DNA of 64,000 nt from Apteryx mantelli (lineage: Eukaryota > Chordata > Aves > Apterygiformes > Apterygidae), in the NCBI RefSeq assembly GCF_036417845.1, contig NC_089982.1, positions 69,825,684 through 69,889,683 on the forward strand. Direction: 5' to 3'. This document shows positions 63,271 through 64,000 of this stretch, piece by piece (the first letter of the stretch is position 1; each line of letters opens with the position of its first letter). The notes beneath the pieces are model-generated. The model did no database searches, was not told where the DNA came from, and was given only the letters and a program-made list of their open reading frames with translations. Made by a program: the position numbers and the translations under genes.

Positions 63271-64000
63271 TGGAGGAAAGCAATAGGTTTGATAATGGAT
63301 GATTGTAAAAGAAGAGCTTTTAGGGGTCTAAAGAATAAGTACTAAAAAAGATTCATGGGATTAATGGGGGGAAAGGACCGTTTACTACTTTGTTCAGGAA
63401 AGCAAACTGAAAAAAATTAATTAATAAACAGACTGTGTTAAGAGACTAGCTGTATCATAAATTTTTGCTCATGAAGAGAGTTTAAGACCCTAAGTATCAG
63501 TTGACTTACTTAGATCAAAAGGGTGTCAGGTAAGGGCTAGAGCTGATATTCTTGTTACATGAAGATACAAGAAGTAAAACAAGTAAAAAAAGAATTTTAG
63601 TAGAGGCAAAAAGGATTATTGACATGTGAAGTAATAGAGCAAGCTGTTTCTGTTGAGTTTGCAGCCAGAACATGTCTGGAGAGAGAAGAAAGCCTAAAAT
63701 TAGTTTAGAAAGCCAGTTTGGAATCAAGAAGGTGATCAGCAACTAAGAGACTGATGGGAAAAGTTTTTTCAAATTGACTCAGAGCAGATTTTTTTGCTTG
63801 TTTGGTGAATTATATAGGCGTAAGCAAAGAACCTTTGTATTCTGACTCTGTTTGTAGGCTTGTCAGATTCTGAAGAGGTCCAAAACTGCTTCTACAATTT
63901 TCTTATATGTACTGTCTCATGAAGTAAAAAGAAATTTTATTGAAATTCCTGGGTTCAGGTAGTTGCACTTTATGAAATAATGCCAATATTCATCAGTAGC

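Larger units (their letters stand above)
35441..64000 (+). other. LCORL: LCORL intron 1 (5' part, runs past the window end)
   Basis: It begins with the donor GTAAGAG right after exon 1. The next known LCORL exon should start in phase 1 with FESILEGLYGP; no such translation was found by reading, so intron 1 appears to be at least 28.5 kb. Its first kilobase is CpG island. The rest is AT-rich with three minus-strand CR1 fragments, homopolymer runs and one candidate cassette exon. Open frames up to about 159 codons here are chance or antisense to CR1. Confidence 0.8.

Overview
The window looks like vertebrate nuclear DNA, most likely from a bird. It is AT-rich and gene-poor, with one large GC-rich CpG island. 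Its recognisable transposons are all CR1-type LINEs, the dominant LINE family of birds, crocodilians and turtles. There are no operons, bacterial genes, viral genes or CRISPR arrays. Nearly every short open frame is chance, or lies antisense to a repeat.

One protein-coding gene is supported. A CpG island (about 34.5-36.5 kb) carries the promoter and first coding exon of LCORL (ligand-dependent nuclear receptor corepressor-like) on the + strand. Exon 1 runs from an ATG at 35287 to a splice donor after 35440. It encodes the conserved LCOR/LCORL N-terminus, including the motif [15 protein letters not shown] did not find the next known LCORL exon, so positions 35441-64000 appear to be the 5' part of a very long intron 1 and the gene continues past the right edge.

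Region by region. 1-34.5 kb is gene-poor upstream DNA; it contains three isolated CpG-rich patches (about 3.3, 12.8 and 16.7 kb), two old sense-strand CR1 remnants (about 20.8 and 23.5 kb), simple repeats, and an AT-rich homeobox-site-rich stretch (11.2-12.4 kb) that may be a conserved non-coding element. 34.5-36.5 kb is the LCORL promoter and exon 1, with two near-consensus ZNF143/THAP11-type elements in opposite orientation, E-boxes, E2F-like sites and an overlapping upstream ORF. 36.5-64 kb is intron 1, with three CR1 copies on the strand opposite to LCORL (44.0-44.4, 47.5-48.4 and 61.4-63.3 kb), mononucleotide runs including 25 C, and a 150-nt candidate cassette exon (38397-38546) whose phases fit exon 1.

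The most useful leads are that candidate exon and the upstream CpG patches. No new multi-gene system was seen. All family assignments come from recognition by eye; no search was run.
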